Position numbers and translations under genes: made by a program. The notes under the pieces are model-generated. The model searched no databases. It was given only the letters and a program-made list of their open reading frames with translations, and was not told the origin of the DNA. Positions 49,688 to 58,818 of a stretch of 64,000 nt of DNA are shown one piece after another; position 1 is the first letter of the stretch, and each line of letters starts with the position of its first letter. Source of the DNA: VRUE01 sp963697805 (GTDB lineage: Bacteria > Actinomycetota > Thermoleophilia > Solirubrobacterales > 70-9); assembly GCA_963697805.1 (NCBI GenBank), contig CAVOPB010000002.1:310001-374000 (forward strand). The letters are read 5' to 3'.

Positions 49688-51158
49688 TCACCACCGACTC
49701 GTGACCACCTTCTTGCGGGTGTAGAAGTCGACGGCGTCGGTGCCGTTGGCGTGGAGGTCGCCGTCCATCGAGTCCTTCCAGCCGGAGAAGGGGAACCAGG
49801 CGACGGGGGCGGGGACGCCGATGTTGACGCCGAGCATCCCGGCCTCCGCCCCGTAGCGGTAGCTGCGGGCGGCCTCGCCCGATGAGGTGAAGATCGCGCC
49901 CGCGTTGCCGTAGCGCGAGCCGTTGAGGAACTCGAGGGCGGAGTCGAGGTCGGGCGCGTCGACGACCGTCAGCAGCGGCCCGAACTGCTCCTCGCGGGCC
50001 AGCTCCGACTCGGGGTCGGCGGTGGCGATCGTCGGTCCCAGCATCGTCCCGGCCGGGCCGGCGTCGCCACGGCCGTCGAGCAGGAGCTCGGCTCCCTCGC
50101 CCTCGGCTCGCTCGATCGCCGCCGCCACCCTCTCGCGGGCGTCGGCTGAGACCATCGGGCAGACGTCGGTCGCCGGGTCCTCGCCGCTGCCGACGCTGAG
50201 CTCGGAGGCGGCGGCGACCAGCGCCTCGCGCACCGCCGCGCGCCGCGCCTCGTCGCCGACCGCGACGCAGACCGAGCCGGCGAGGCAGCGCTGGCCGGCG
50301 GCGCCGAAGGAGGAGCCCATGATCGCCGGCATCGCCCGCTCGAGGTCGGCGTCGGGCATCACCACGAGCGAGTTCTTGGCGCCGCCGAGCGCCTGCGCCC
50401 GCTTGCCGCTCGCGGCTGCGCCCTGGGCGATGATCCGCGCAGTCGAGGCGCGGCCGACGAAGGAGACGGCGTCGATCTCGGGCTCCTCGAGGATCGCCGT
50501 CACCGCGTCGCGGCCGCCGTGGACGAGGTTGACGACGCCGGCGGGAATCTCCTGCACCGAATCGACGATCTCGGCGATCAGGACGGCCGGCCTCGGGTCC
50601 TGCTCGGAGGGCTTGAGGATGAACGAGTTGCCGCAGGCGATCGCGTAGGGGAGGAACCAGAGCGGGATCATCACCGGGAAGTTGAACGGGGTGATCGCGG
50701 CGACGACGCCGACCGGCTGGCGGACCATCTCGACGTCGACTCCCGAGGCGATGCCCTCGAGCGTCTGGCCCTTCAGCAGGTGGGGGATCGCGGCCGCCGA
50801 CTCGACCGACTCGATCCCGCGACCGACCTCGGCGTCGGCGTCGGCGAGGGTCTTGCCCATGTCGGCGGTGACCAGCGCGGTCAGCTCGGCCCGCCGCCGG
50901 ACCAGCTCGGCCCGCAGGGCCAGGACCGCCCGCGCTCGCTGCTGCGGGCGGGACCTTGCGCCAGCCGGGCTGCGCCGCGCGCGCCGCCTCGGCCGCCGCG
51001 CGGATCTCGGCGGCGCCGGAGAGCGGCACCAGCGCCGCGACCTCGCCGCTCGCGGGGGCGACGTCCTCGAGCGTCTCGACCGAGTCGGCGGCGCGCCACT
51101 CGCCGCCGATGTAGTTGTCGAGCCTCGCGATCGCGATGTCCGTCGTCTCTGCGCTCAT
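49688..51158 (-). CDS. CoA-acylating methylmalonate-semialdehyde dehydrogenase-like ALDH, one frameshift
   Basis: Starts ATG 51158: DIAIARLDNYIGGEWRAADS, AETAEAARAAQPGWRKVPP-like region. At about 50950 (cccgccc; one extra C) the frame must shift to give QQRARAVLALRAELVRRRAE and then the intact part MGKTLADADAEVGRGIESVE. Motifs: VVAAITPFNFPVMIPLWFLP, ALGGAKNSLVVMPDADLERA and GSSFGAAGQRCLAGSVCVAV with the catalytic Cys. Corrected length about 490 residues. The GQRC context and VVAAITPFNFPVMIP are those of MmsA/IolA, which oxidise malonic or methylmalonic semialdehyde with CoA; beta-alanine-type products of polyamine breakdown would feed it. Overlaps potC by 4 bp. Confidence 0.83.
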
Positions 51159-52012
51159 GCGTTTGCCATTCCCGGAGTCATTGTCACCGACTCCTGCTCG
51201 GGCCGGACCGCCGCCATCTTTTCGGCGCGGCGCTGCTGCCAGGTGGCGAAGCCCATCGCGGCGACGGTGACGCCGAAGAGCATCATCGCGATCACGTTGA
51301 CTTCGACCGGGATCCCGCGCTGGGCGGCGCCGAAGATGTAGAGCGGGAACGTCACCGTCGTCCCCGAGTTGAAGTTGGAGATCACGAAGTCGTCGATCGA
51401 GAGCGCGAAGGCGAGCATCGCGCCGCCGAAGATCCCGGGCATGATCAGCGGCAGGGTGACGAGGCGGAAGGTCTGGAACGGCGTCGCCCCGAGGTCCTTC
51501 GCCGCCTCCTCGAGGTTGCGGTCGAACCCGATCAGCCGCGAACGGACTACGACGACGACGAAGCTGATGCAGAACATGACGTGGGCGATCAGCAGGGTCT
51601 GGAACCCGAGTGCGGGGCTGCCGAGGATCAGGAAGAAGGAGAGAAGCGCGGCGCCCATCACCACCTCGGGGGTCGCCATCGGGATCACGATCAGGAAGTT
51701 GGCGGCGCGGCGGCCGAAGAACTGGTGGCGGACCAGCGCCAGCGCCATCATCGTCCCGATCACTGTCGAGATCACCGTCGCCAGCACCGCCAGCTTCAGG
51801 CTCGTCAGCAGCGCTTCTGTCAGCTCTTCGATGCTGAAGGCATTGGCCCAGTGCTCGAAGGTGAATCCGACCCAGGTGTAGTTGTAGCGGCCGGCGGGAT
51901 CGTTGAAGGAGAAGATGAAGATCACCGCGATCGGGATCAGCAGATAGAGGACGACCAGCCCGGCGGCGATGTTGACCGCGTGCTCGCGGAGCCATTTCCA
52001 GGCCGCGCTCAC
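51155..52012 (-). CDS. potC: Polyamine ABC transporter permease PotC-like
   Basis: 285 residues, six membrane helices beginning MSAAWKWLREHAVNIAAGLV. The cytoplasmic EAA-type loop EEAAKDLGATPFQTFRLVTL followed by PLIMPGIFGGAMLAFALSID contacts the ATPase. A typical feature is FNDPAGRYNYTWVGFTFEHW after the first helix, as in PotC. Start overlaps the stop of potB by one base, and its 3' end overlaps the aldehyde dehydrogenase. Confidence 0.9.
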   Translation of the reverse strand: MSAAWKWLREHAVNIAAGLVVLYLLIPIAVIFIFSFNDPAGRYNYTWVGFTFEHWANAFSIEELTEALLTSLKLAVLATVISTVIGTMMALALVRHQFFGRRAANFLIVIPMATPEVVMGAALLSFFLILGSPALGFQTLLIAHVMFCISFVVVVVRSRLIGFDRNLEEAAKDLGATPFQTFRLVTLPLIMPGIFGGAMLAFALSIDDFVISNFNSGTTVTFPLYIFGAAQRGIPVEVNVIAMMLFGVTVAAMGFATWQQRRAEKMAAVRPEQESVTMTPGMANA

Positions 52013-52863
52013 TATTTCGCCTCGTCCCCCATCAGCGCTTCCGACCCGGCGAAGCGGATGTAGATGACGACCATGATCAGGATCAGTGCCATCAGCACGA
52101 ACGCGAGCGCCGCCGCCGCCGGGTAGTCGGCCTGGCTCAGGTACAGCGACTGGATCACGTTGCCGATCATCCGGTTGCCGGCTCCGCCGAGGAACTGGGC
52201 ATTGATGTAGTCGCCGGAGGCGGGAATGAACGTCAGCAGCGTCCCGGCGACGATGCCCGGCGCCGAGAGCGGCAGGGTCACCCGCAGAAAGCTCTGCGTC
52301 GCCGAGCTGTAGAGGTCTTTCGCCGCCTCGATCAGCCGCTCGTCGATCCGGTCGAGGCTTGCGTACAGCGGCAGGATCATGAACGGGAGGAAGTTGTAGG
52401 TGAGGCCGGCGATAACCGCGCCGCTGGTAGCCAGCACATGTCCGTTGGGGGCGAGGCCGATCGCCTGCAGTACGTTCGTCACCGGGCTGTCGTCGGAGAG
52501 GATCGTCTCCCAGGCGATGGTCCGGATCAGGTAGGTGGTGAAGAACGGCGCGACGACGGCGAACAGCAGCGCGTTTTTCCAGCGCCCGGCCTTGAACGCG
52601 ATCACGTAGGCGAGTGGGTAGGCGATCACCAGCGAGAGCAGTGTCGCGGTCCCCGCATAGGTGAATGAGCGGATGAACTGGCTGTCGTAGGAGGACAGCG
52701 CGTCGCGGTAGTTGGACCAGTTCCAGCTGAATTCGAGTTCGCCGACGAAGCCCGACTCGAGCGACAGTTTCCCGAGGTAATAGAGCGGGACGACGAAGAA
52801 AACCAGCAGCCAGATGGCGCCCGGGCCGAGCAGGAAGTACGGGACTGCACGGCGCCGGGCCAT
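52012..52863 (-). CDS. potB: Polyamine ABC transporter permease PotB-like
   Basis: 283 residues from ATG 52863, 5 bp after the potD stop. Six helices (PYFLLGPGAIWLLVFFVVPL first) and the EAA-type loop ERLIEAAKDLYSSATQSFLR followed by VTLPLSAPGIVAGTLLTFIP. Contains TTYLIRTIAWETILSD, common in PotB proteins. Forms a heterodimer with PotC. Confidence 0.9.
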   Translation of the reverse strand: MARRRAVPYFLLGPGAIWLLVFFVVPLYYLGKLSLESGFVGELEFSWNWSNYRDALSSYDSQFIRSFTYAGTATLLSLVIAYPLAYVIAFKAGRWKNALLFAVVAPFFTTYLIRTIAWETILSDDSPVTNVLQAIGLAPNGHVLATSGAVIAGLTYNFLPFMILPLYASLDRIDERLIEAAKDLYSSATQSFLRVTLPLSAPGIVAGTLLTFIPASGDYINAQFLGGAGNRMIGNVIQSLYLSQADYPAAAALAFVLMALILIMVVIYIRFAGSEALMGDEAK

Positions 52864-52868
52864 CCGGC

Positions 52869-54026
52869 TCAGCCGTTGACGACCGCGTTGAACGCCTGGA
52901 TGATGTTCTGCTCCTCTTCCCCTTCGATCGTCGGCGTCGGCGAGCACTTCTTGGTGAACGACGCGCTCGGGAAGATCAGCGGGTTCTTTGCCAGTTCCGG
53001 AGAGGACTTTTCAAATATTTCCTGGACCCCTTCCACCGGCGTCACGTAGTTGATGTATTCGGCGATCGGGGCCTGGTTCTTCGGGTCGTAGACGTAGTTC
53101 ATGAAGGCCTCGGCGGCGGTCGGGTTCGGCGCCCCAACCGGAATCACCATGTCTTCGGACCACTGCATGCAGCCCTCGGTCGGCATCCGCCATTCGAGGT
53201 TCGCGTTGTCCGCCTGCAGCTGCACCGCGTCGCCCGACCATCCGATCACCGCGACGGCGTTACCGCTGGTGAGATCGTTCTGGTAGTCGTTGCCGGTGAA
53301 GCGGCGGATCTGGCCCGATTCTGCGGCGCCCTTGATTTTGTCGATCGCCTTCATCCAGTCGGCTTCGGTCGCCTTTTCGGGGTCGGTGCCTTCGCACTTC
53401 ATGACCAGCGGCACCGTTTCCCTGACTTCGTTGAGGAAGTCGACCTTGCCCTTGTACTGCGAGTCGAAGAGGTCGCAGACCGAGTGCACGTTCGGGGCTA
53501 GGTCCTTATTGACGATGACCCCCGTCATCCCGCTCTGCCACGGCACCGAGTAGCTGCGGTCCGGGTCGAACGGCGGGTGCCGCAGGCTCGCCAGCATGTT
53601 CTTTTCCACGTTGGGCATCGCGGATTTGTCGAGGTTCTGCAGGTAGCCCAGCTTGTACATTTTGCTGTGCTCGTAGCCGGCGAGGACGAAGATGCTGCGG
53701 CCGCCGGATTCCCCTTCCTGGAGCAGCGGCTGCATCTTGGCGAAGAATTCTTCGTTCGAGTTGATGTCCTCGATGTATTTGACGCTGATCCCGGTCGCCT
53801 GTTCGAAATTGGGGATCGTTTCTTTGTCGATGTAGAGCGGCCAGTTGGAGATCGTCAGGCTGCCCGAGGGCTTGCCTTCGAGCTTCACGGTTTCGACTTC
53901 GCCGCTGCTGCCGCCTTCGATCCCGCCGCCGCCACCGCAGGCCGCCAGGCCCATGGCCACGGCGAGGGCGGCGACCCCCATCGCGATCAGCGAGGCCCGA
54001 CTCTTCCGCATCTCACTGTTGCTCAT
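52869..54026 (-). CDS. potD: Spermidine/putrescine-binding lipoprotein PotD-like
   Basis: 385 residues from ATG 54026 with agaggga upstream; overlaps the end of potA by 14 bp. Lipobox GLAACGGGGG. Binding-protein fold: SLTISNWPLYIDKETIPNFE, QATGISVKYIEDINSNEEFF, SVPWQSGMTGVIVNKDLAPN and EDMVIPVGAPNPTAAEAFMN. Acidic and aromatic residues that bind polyamines in PotD/PotF (W, Y, D, E positions) appear in these motifs. Captures extracellular polyamines for PotBC. Confidence 0.9.
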   Translation of the reverse strand: MSNSEMRKSRASLIAMGVAALAVAMGLAACGGGGGIEGGSSGEVETVKLEGKPSGSLTISNWPLYIDKETIPNFEQATGISVKYIEDINSNEEFFAKMQPLLQEGESGGRSIFVLAGYEHSKMYKLGYLQNLDKSAMPNVEKNMLASLRHPPFDPDRSYSVPWQSGMTGVIVNKDLAPNVHSVCDLFDSQYKGKVDFLNEVRETVPLVMKCEGTDPEKATEADWMKAIDKIKGAAESGQIRRFTGNDYQNDLTSGNAVAVIGWSGDAVQLQADNANLEWRMPTEGCMQWSEDMVIPVGAPNPTAAEAFMNYVYDPKNQAPIAEYINYVTPVEGVQEIFEKSSPELAKNPLIFPSASFTKKCSPTPTIEGEEEQNIIQAFNAVVNG

Positions 54027-55203
54027 CTGATCCCTCTTTCGTTGTTGTCTTGGGCCCGCCGTCTTCGGCGGCTCCGTTGGCCTCGCTGCTCAGATGTCCA
54101 ATCGCCGGGGCCGACTCGCGCACGACGTGCATGTGCTCCGGGTCCCAGCTCAGCTCGACCCGCACCCCGCCCCCCGGCAGGCGCCGTCGCTCGGCCTCGC
54201 TCGCGTTCGGGACCAGGACGGTCATCCTCACCCCGTCGCCGAGGTCGACCGCGATCTGGGTCGACGTGCCGAGGTAGAGCGAGCTTTCGACGGTTCCCTC
54301 GACCGTCGGCAGGCCATTCGAGGAGCCGGCCCCCTCGAGCGCCTCGATCCGGAGCTTCTCCGGGCGCACCACAGCGTGGCAGCGCTCTCCCACCGTCAGG
54401 GTCGAGGTCGCGGCTTTCAGGGTCGGGCCCTGGTCGAGGTGGATCTCTCCGGCTCCGGTGACCTTTGCCGGCATCAGGTTCGAGACGCCGATGAAGCCGG
54501 CGACGAAGGTCGTCTCCGGCTGGTCGTAGACCGTCTCCGGGTCGGCGACCTGCTCGACGCGGCCGCGGTTCATCACCGCGATCCGGTCGCTCATCGTCAG
54601 CGCCTCCTCCTGGTCGTGGGTGACGTAGACGAAGGTGATCCCGACGTCGCGCTGGATCCGCTTCAGCTCAACCTGGAGCTCCTTGCGCAGTTTCAGGTCG
54701 AGGGCGCCGAGCGGCTCGTCGAGGAGCAGGACCTTCGGCAGGTTGACCAGCGCCCGCGCCAGCGCGACCCGCTGCTGCTGGCCGCCCGAGAGCTGCGAGG
54801 GGCGCCGATTCGCCTCCCCTGAGAGTCCGACTCGTTTCAGCTCGGAGGCGACCCGGCTCCCGATCTCCCCCTTCGGCACACCTTTGCGGCGCAGCCCGAA
54901 GGCGACGTTGTCCTCGACGCTCATGTGGGGGAAGAGCGCGTAGCTCTGGAAGACGGTGTTGGTGGGCCTCCGGTGCGGGGGCAGGCTGGACACGTCCTCG
55001 CCGGCGATTCGGACCGTCCCCTCGGTCGGCTGCTCGAAGCCACCGATCATCCGCAGCGTCGTCGTCTTACCGCACCCGCTCGGCCCGAGCATCGTGAAGA
55101 ACTCGCCCTCGGCAAGTTCGAGGCTGAGGTTGTCGACGGCGACGATGTCGGCGAAGCGCTTGCTGACGCCGCTCAACTCGACGCTTGTGTTCCCGCCCTC
55201 CAT
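54013..55203 (-). CDS. potA: Polyamine ABC transporter ATP-binding protein PotA-like
   Basis: 396 residues. Walker A GPSGCGKTTTLRMIGGF, Q-loop NTVFQSYALFPHM, signature LSGGQQQRVALARALV, Walker B VLLLDEPLGALD, H-loop VTHDQEEALTMSD. The C-terminal TOBE domain (HAVVRPEKLRIEALEG, SLYLGTSTQIAVDLGDGVRM) follows. First gene of the pot operon; gene order potA-potD-potB-potC, then the aldehyde dehydrogenase. Confidence 0.92.
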   Translation of the reverse strand: MEGGNTSVELSGVSKRFADIVAVDNLSLELAEGEFFTMLGPSGCGKTTTLRMIGGFEQPTEGTVRIAGEDVSSLPPHRRPTNTVFQSYALFPHMSVEDNVAFGLRRKGVPKGEIGSRVASELKRVGLSGEANRRPSQLSGGQQQRVALARALVNLPKVLLLDEPLGALDLKLRKELQVELKRIQRDVGITFVYVTHDQEEALTMSDRIAVMNRGRVEQVADPETVYDQPETTFVAGFIGVSNLMPAKVTGAGEIHLDQGPTLKAATSTLTVGERCHAVVRPEKLRIEALEGAGSSNGLPTVEGTVESSLYLGTSTQIAVDLGDGVRMTVLVPNASEAERRRLPGGGVRVELSWDPEHMHVVRESAPAIGHLSSEANGAAEDGGPKTTTKEGSDEQQ

Positions 55204-55243
55204 CTAACTCCACCTCCCCACCAACTCGACCCTTTGAAACCCA

Positions 55244-55663
55244 CTAGTCACCTGTCGGCACCACCAGGACCGGGCGATCGGAGGCTTGCAGGAGCTTAAG
55301 CGGGGTTGAGCCGAGGATCATCCCTTTGATCGACGTCTCACCCTGGCCGCCGACGACGATCATCCGCGCGTCGCGTTCGCCGGCGACCTCGATCAGCGCA
55401 TCGGTGCCGTGTTTGGCGACCATCGCCACGTCGCAGGGGACTCCGCCGGCCTTGGCCCGCTCCCGCGCCTCGCCCATCACCTTCTGGCCGAATTCCTCGA
55501 TCGCCTCCTCGTGATCGGCGATCTCGCCGCCCCAGATCCCGGGCGGCGCGTAGCCAAAGACGATCACTACCCCGTCGCCCAGCTCCCGAGCGAGCTCCAG
55601 GCCCTGGTCGAGCGCCGCCTTTCCACAATCGGATCCGTCATAGCCGACGACGATCTGTCCCAT
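55244..55663 (-). CDS. Universal stress protein (UspA family)
   Basis: 139 residues. Rossmann-like fold with IVVGYDGSDCGKAALDQGLE and, near the C-terminus, the ATP-binding motif MIVVGGQGETSIKGMILGST (G-2x-G-9x-G(S/T)). Probably a single-domain ATP-binding stress protein. It starts 1 bp after the permease stop and is likely co-transcribed with it; small Usp proteins often accompany transporters. Confidence 0.88.
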   Translation of the reverse strand: MGQIVVGYDGSDCGKAALDQGLELARELGDGVVIVFGYAPPGIWGGEIADHEEAIEEFGQKVMGEARERAKAGGVPCDVAMVAKHGTDALIEVAGERDARMIVVGGQGETSIKGMILGSTPLKLLQASDRPVLVVPTGD

Positions 55664-55664
55664 T

Positions 55665-57203
55665 TCAGGAACCTCCCTCGATATCGGTCTCGCCCTCGAG
55701 GAATCCGGCGGGCACGACCCCAGGCTTTCTTCTGAAGAAGTCGGGCAACGCCCGCCACTGGATCACCATCAGCACCACGCCGAGGACCATGAAGAAGGTC
55801 GCGATCAGCAGCGGCGGCCCTACGCCGATCCAAGAGTTCCCCGATTCCGAGTTGGCGGGGTCGGCGAGTTCGATCCCGTTCTTGATCAGCAGATAGAAGA
55901 GGATCACCCCGCCGAGCACCGGGCCGACGCCGACGAAGAAGAAGTTCTTGACGCTGAGCAGAAGCTCGCGCCGATAGAAGATCGCGCAGGCAAAGCCGGT
56001 GATGCCGATGTAGAACGAGATCATCAGGCCCAGCGCCGCCAGCGAGTCGAACAGGATGTCTTCGCTGATCAGGGTCAGGCCGACGTACCAGAGGATCGAG
56101 AGGCCGCCCATCCAGAGCGTGGATAGGTGCGGAGTCAGGTAGCGCGGGTGGATCTTGCCGAGGCTCTTGGGCATCGCTTTCGCGCGTGCCATCGAGAGGG
56201 TGGTCCTCGCCGCGGGCAGGATCGTCGTCTGGGTCGACGCCGCGGCCGATGTGAGGACGGCGATGATCAGGAGTTTGTCGAGCGGCGAGCCGAAGACCTC
56301 GCTGCCGAGCGAGCTGAGCACGTCTTCCTGGTTTTCGACCAGGTTTTCGACCCCGGCGTATGACTGGGCGGCGAAGGCGACGACCACGTAGATGCCGAGC
56401 AGGATCAGGGTGCTGATCACCGTCGCCCTGCCGGGCGCCTCGGTGGGGTCCTCGGTCTCCTCGTTGACCGTCGCCGTCGTGTCCCAGCCCCAGTAGATGA
56501 ACACCGCCAGCAGCATCCCGGCGGAGATCTCGCTGAGGCTGAGGGAGAACGGGTTCAGCCAGGAGAGACTGGGGTCGATGGACCCGGAGGGGGCCGAGCC
56601 CGCGTAGACCTTGATGATCGCGACGACGGCGAAGAGCGCCAGGGTGATGATCTCCGCCGCCAGCAGACCGATCTGGGTGCGGGCGGAGAGCTCGATCCCG
56701 ATCACGACGATCGCGGTCATCAGGATGATCCAGACGACGCCGACCGCGGTCACCGCCGCGGTCGAGGCCGCGGCCGAGTCCCAGCCGACCAGAAGGAAGC
56801 TGTAGAGGCCGGCGATCTGGGCGAGGTTCGCCATCACGACGATGTCGGTGACGACGATCACCCAGCCGACCATCCAGCCCAGGTGCGGCCCCATGCCCGC
56901 GGTCACCCATGAGAAGCTCGTCCCGCAGTCGGGGTCGGCCTTGTTCATGTAGTAGTAGGCGCCGGCGACGAGGAACATCGGGATGAAGCTGACCAGCAGG
57001 ATCGCCGGCGAGCCCAGCCCGACGGCGGCGGCGACAAAGCCGAGGGTCGCGGCGAGGCTGTAGCCGGGCGCCGTCGAGGCGACGCCGATGACGACGCTCG
57101 AGGCGAAGCCGATGGCGTTTTTCTTCAGCCCCTTCTCGCCGCTGCTGGGCACCCCCACGCCGGTGGCCGGTGCTTCGGCGCTCGGAACCGCTGCACTCTC
57201 CAT
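55665..57203 (-). CDS. APC-superfamily amino acid/amine permease
   Basis: 512 residues from ATG 57203 with gagaggag at a good spacing; GTG 57224 is a weaker alternative. Twelve predicted helices beginning with GLKKNAIGFASSVVIGVAST, APGYSLAATLGFVAAAVGLG, the typical APC helix 1 region. Other segments: LAVFIYWGWDTTATVNEETE, DPTEAPGRATVISTLILLGI. Imports amino acids or polyamines by proton or sodium symport. Divergent from the aminotransferase, sharing the control region. Confidence 0.88.
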   Translation of the reverse strand: MESAAVPSAEAPATGVGVPSSGEKGLKKNAIGFASSVVIGVASTAPGYSLAATLGFVAAAVGLGSPAILLVSFIPMFLVAGAYYYMNKADPDCGTSFSWVTAGMGPHLGWMVGWVIVVTDIVVMANLAQIAGLYSFLLVGWDSAAASTAAVTAVGVVWIILMTAIVVIGIELSARTQIGLLAAEIITLALFAVVAIIKVYAGSAPSGSIDPSLSWLNPFSLSLSEISAGMLLAVFIYWGWDTTATVNEETEDPTEAPGRATVISTLILLGIYVVVAFAAQSYAGVENLVENQEDVLSSLGSEVFGSPLDKLLIIAVLTSAAASTQTTILPAARTTLSMARAKAMPKSLGKIHPRYLTPHLSTLWMGGLSILWYVGLTLISEDILFDSLAALGLMISFYIGITGFACAIFYRRELLLSVKNFFFVGVGPVLGGVILFYLLIKNGIELADPANSESGNSWIGVGPPLLIATFFMVLGVVLMVIQWRALPDFFRRKPGVVPAGFLEGETDIEGGS

Positions 57204-57424
57204 CGTGCTCCTCTCTTTGTTCACCGCGATATGTCACAGCGGTCGAGTTGGACGCTACGCTCAATGAGCGTCCCGACACAAGGGGCGATTACCCCAATTT
57301 TGCAATCTCGGTTTGTACATTCTGTACATGAGTGATGTCTTTGCTTGACCCATTGACCACTTGAATAGGACCCGTCTCGGAGCTAGCTTTGTCCATAACG
57401 TCGTAGCGACCAAGGAGGATCCCA
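57204..57424. promoter_or_regulatory. Divergent control region with two dyads
   Basis: 221 bp between the permease and the aminotransferase. It holds an inverted repeat GGACGCT (57250-57256) / AGCGTCC (57267-57273) and two TGTACA palindromes 9 bp apart (57314-57319, 57323-57328), plus a Shine-Dalgarno (aaggagg) at about 57412-57418. Region 57290-57400 is lower in GC than the rest. The encoded PucR regulator is a candidate for these sites. Confidence 0.5.
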
Positions 57425-58810
57425 ATGGCTGTTGCGGAGCAAATTGGCTCTGAGACAGGCACCGGCCTGCAGGAGATGGCAAGGCGGCACCTGTGGATGC
57501 ATTTCTCCCGGATGGGCGGGTATGACGGTGAGAGGGAGATCCCGATCATCGTCCGCGGCGACGGCTGCTACGTCTACGACGAGCACGGCAATCGCTACCT
57601 CGACGGCCTCTCGGCGCTGTTCTGCGTCAACGCCGGCCATGGCCGCACCGAGCTCGGCGAGGCGGCCGCGCGCCAGGTCGAAGAGCTCGACTTCTACACG
57701 CTGTGGAGCTATGCCCACCCGCGCGCGATCGAGCTGGCGACCCGGATCGCCTCGCTCGCGCCGGGGGACCTGAACCGCGTCTTCTTCACCTCCGGCGGCT
57801 CGGAGGCCGTCGAGTCGGCACTGAAGCTCGCCCGCAACTACCACCGGATGCGCGGCAACGGCCAGAAGCACAAGCTGATCGCGCGGGAGACCGCGTACCA
57901 CGGGACGACGCTGGGGGCGCTCTCCGCGACCGGCATTCCCGACCTGCGCTCGCAGTTCGAGCCGCTCGCGCCGGGCGGCTGCCACGTCCCCAACACCAAC
58001 ATTTACCGCTGGCCGGAGGACCGCCACCCGCTCTGGGCCGCGGACGCGATCGAGGAGCGGATCGAATTCGAGGGACCGGAGACGGTCGCTTCGGTGATCA
58101 TCGAGCCGGTCCAAAACGCCGGCGGCTGCTTCGTCGCCCCCGATGGCTACTTCGAGCGGGTGCGCGAGATCTGCGACGCCCACGACGTGCTGATGATCTC
58201 CGACGAGGTGATCTGCGCCTTTGGCCGCCTCGGGCACTGGTTCGGGTGCGAACGCTTCGGCTACACGCCGGATCTGATCACGGTCGCGAAGGCGATGACC
58301 TCGGCCTACGCGCCGATGGGCGGTGTGATCGCCTCCGACCGGGTCGCCGAGCCGTTCATGGAGAACAACGCCTCCTTCGCCCACGGCTTCACCTTCGCCG
58401 GGCACCCGATCGCGGCGGCGATCGCGATGGCCAATCTCGACGTCTTCGAGCGCGAGAACCTCTGCGACCACGTCCTCGCGAAGGAGGGCGAGTTCCGCCA
58501 CATGCTCGAGTCCCTGCACGAGCTCCCGATCGTCGGTGATGTGCGCGGGGCCGGCTACTTCCAGGCGATCGAGTTGGTCAAGGACAAGGAGACGAAGGAG
58601 TCGTTCAACTCCGAGGAGTCGGAGGATCTGCTGCGGGGCTTCCTCTCCGGCGAGCTCTACCGCAACGGCCTGATCTGCCGAACCGACGATCGTGGCGACC
58701 CGGTGATCCAGCTGGCGCCGCCGCTGATCGCCGACACCGAGCAGTTCGAAGAGATCCATGACGTCCTCCACGACGTGTTGAGCCAGGCCGGAAAGCGTGT
58801 CCACGGATAG
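57425..58810 (+). CDS. Class III aminotransferase, polyamine/omega-amino acid:pyruvate type
   Basis: 461 residues. PLP fold type I, class III: YDEHGNRYLDGLSALFCVNA, VFFTSGGSEAVESALKLARN, AYHGTTLGALSATGIPDLRS, VIIEPVQNAGGCFVAPDGYF, LMISDEVICAFGRLGHWFGC and the cofactor Lys in LITVAKAMTSAYAPMGGVIA. The SALFCVN and AYHG regions resemble the putrescine/spermidine or beta-alanine:pyruvate aminotransferases. With alanine dehydrogenase and a semialdehyde dehydrogenase downstream, amine transamination to pyruvate is likely. Strong ribosome binding site. Confidence 0.9.
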   Translation: MAVAEQIGSETGTGLQEMARRHLWMHFSRMGGYDGEREIPIIVRGDGCYVYDEHGNRYLDGLSALFCVNAGHGRTELGEAAARQVEELDFYTLWSYAHPRAIELATRIASLAPGDLNRVFFTSGGSEAVESALKLARNYHRMRGNGQKHKLIARETAYHGTTLGALSATGIPDLRSQFEPLAPGGCHVPNTNIYRWPEDRHPLWAADAIEERIEFEGPETVASVIIEPVQNAGGCFVAPDGYFERVREICDAHDVLMISDEVICAFGRLGHWFGCERFGYTPDLITVAKAMTSAYAPMGGVIASDRVAEPFMENNASFAHGFTFAGHPIAAAIAMANLDVFERENLCDHVLAKEGEFRHMLESLHELPIVGDVRGAGYFQAIELVKDKETKESFNSEESEDLLRGFLSGELYRNGLICRTDDRGDPVIQLAPPLIADTEQFEEIHDVLHDVLSQAGKRVHG

Positions 58811-58818
58811 GCATTGGG

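Noticed and set aside
49602..51995. A 797-codon minus-strand open frame
   Set aside because: It follows the real aldehyde dehydrogenase frame only for about 90 residues; the rest is Arg/Ala/Gly-rich shadow sequence of potC and the dehydrogenase.
57232..57238. TGTCACA upstream of the amino acid permease
   Set aside because: No TGTC or CGTC follows at 16 nt (CTAC is found), and nothing suitable is seen on the other strand.
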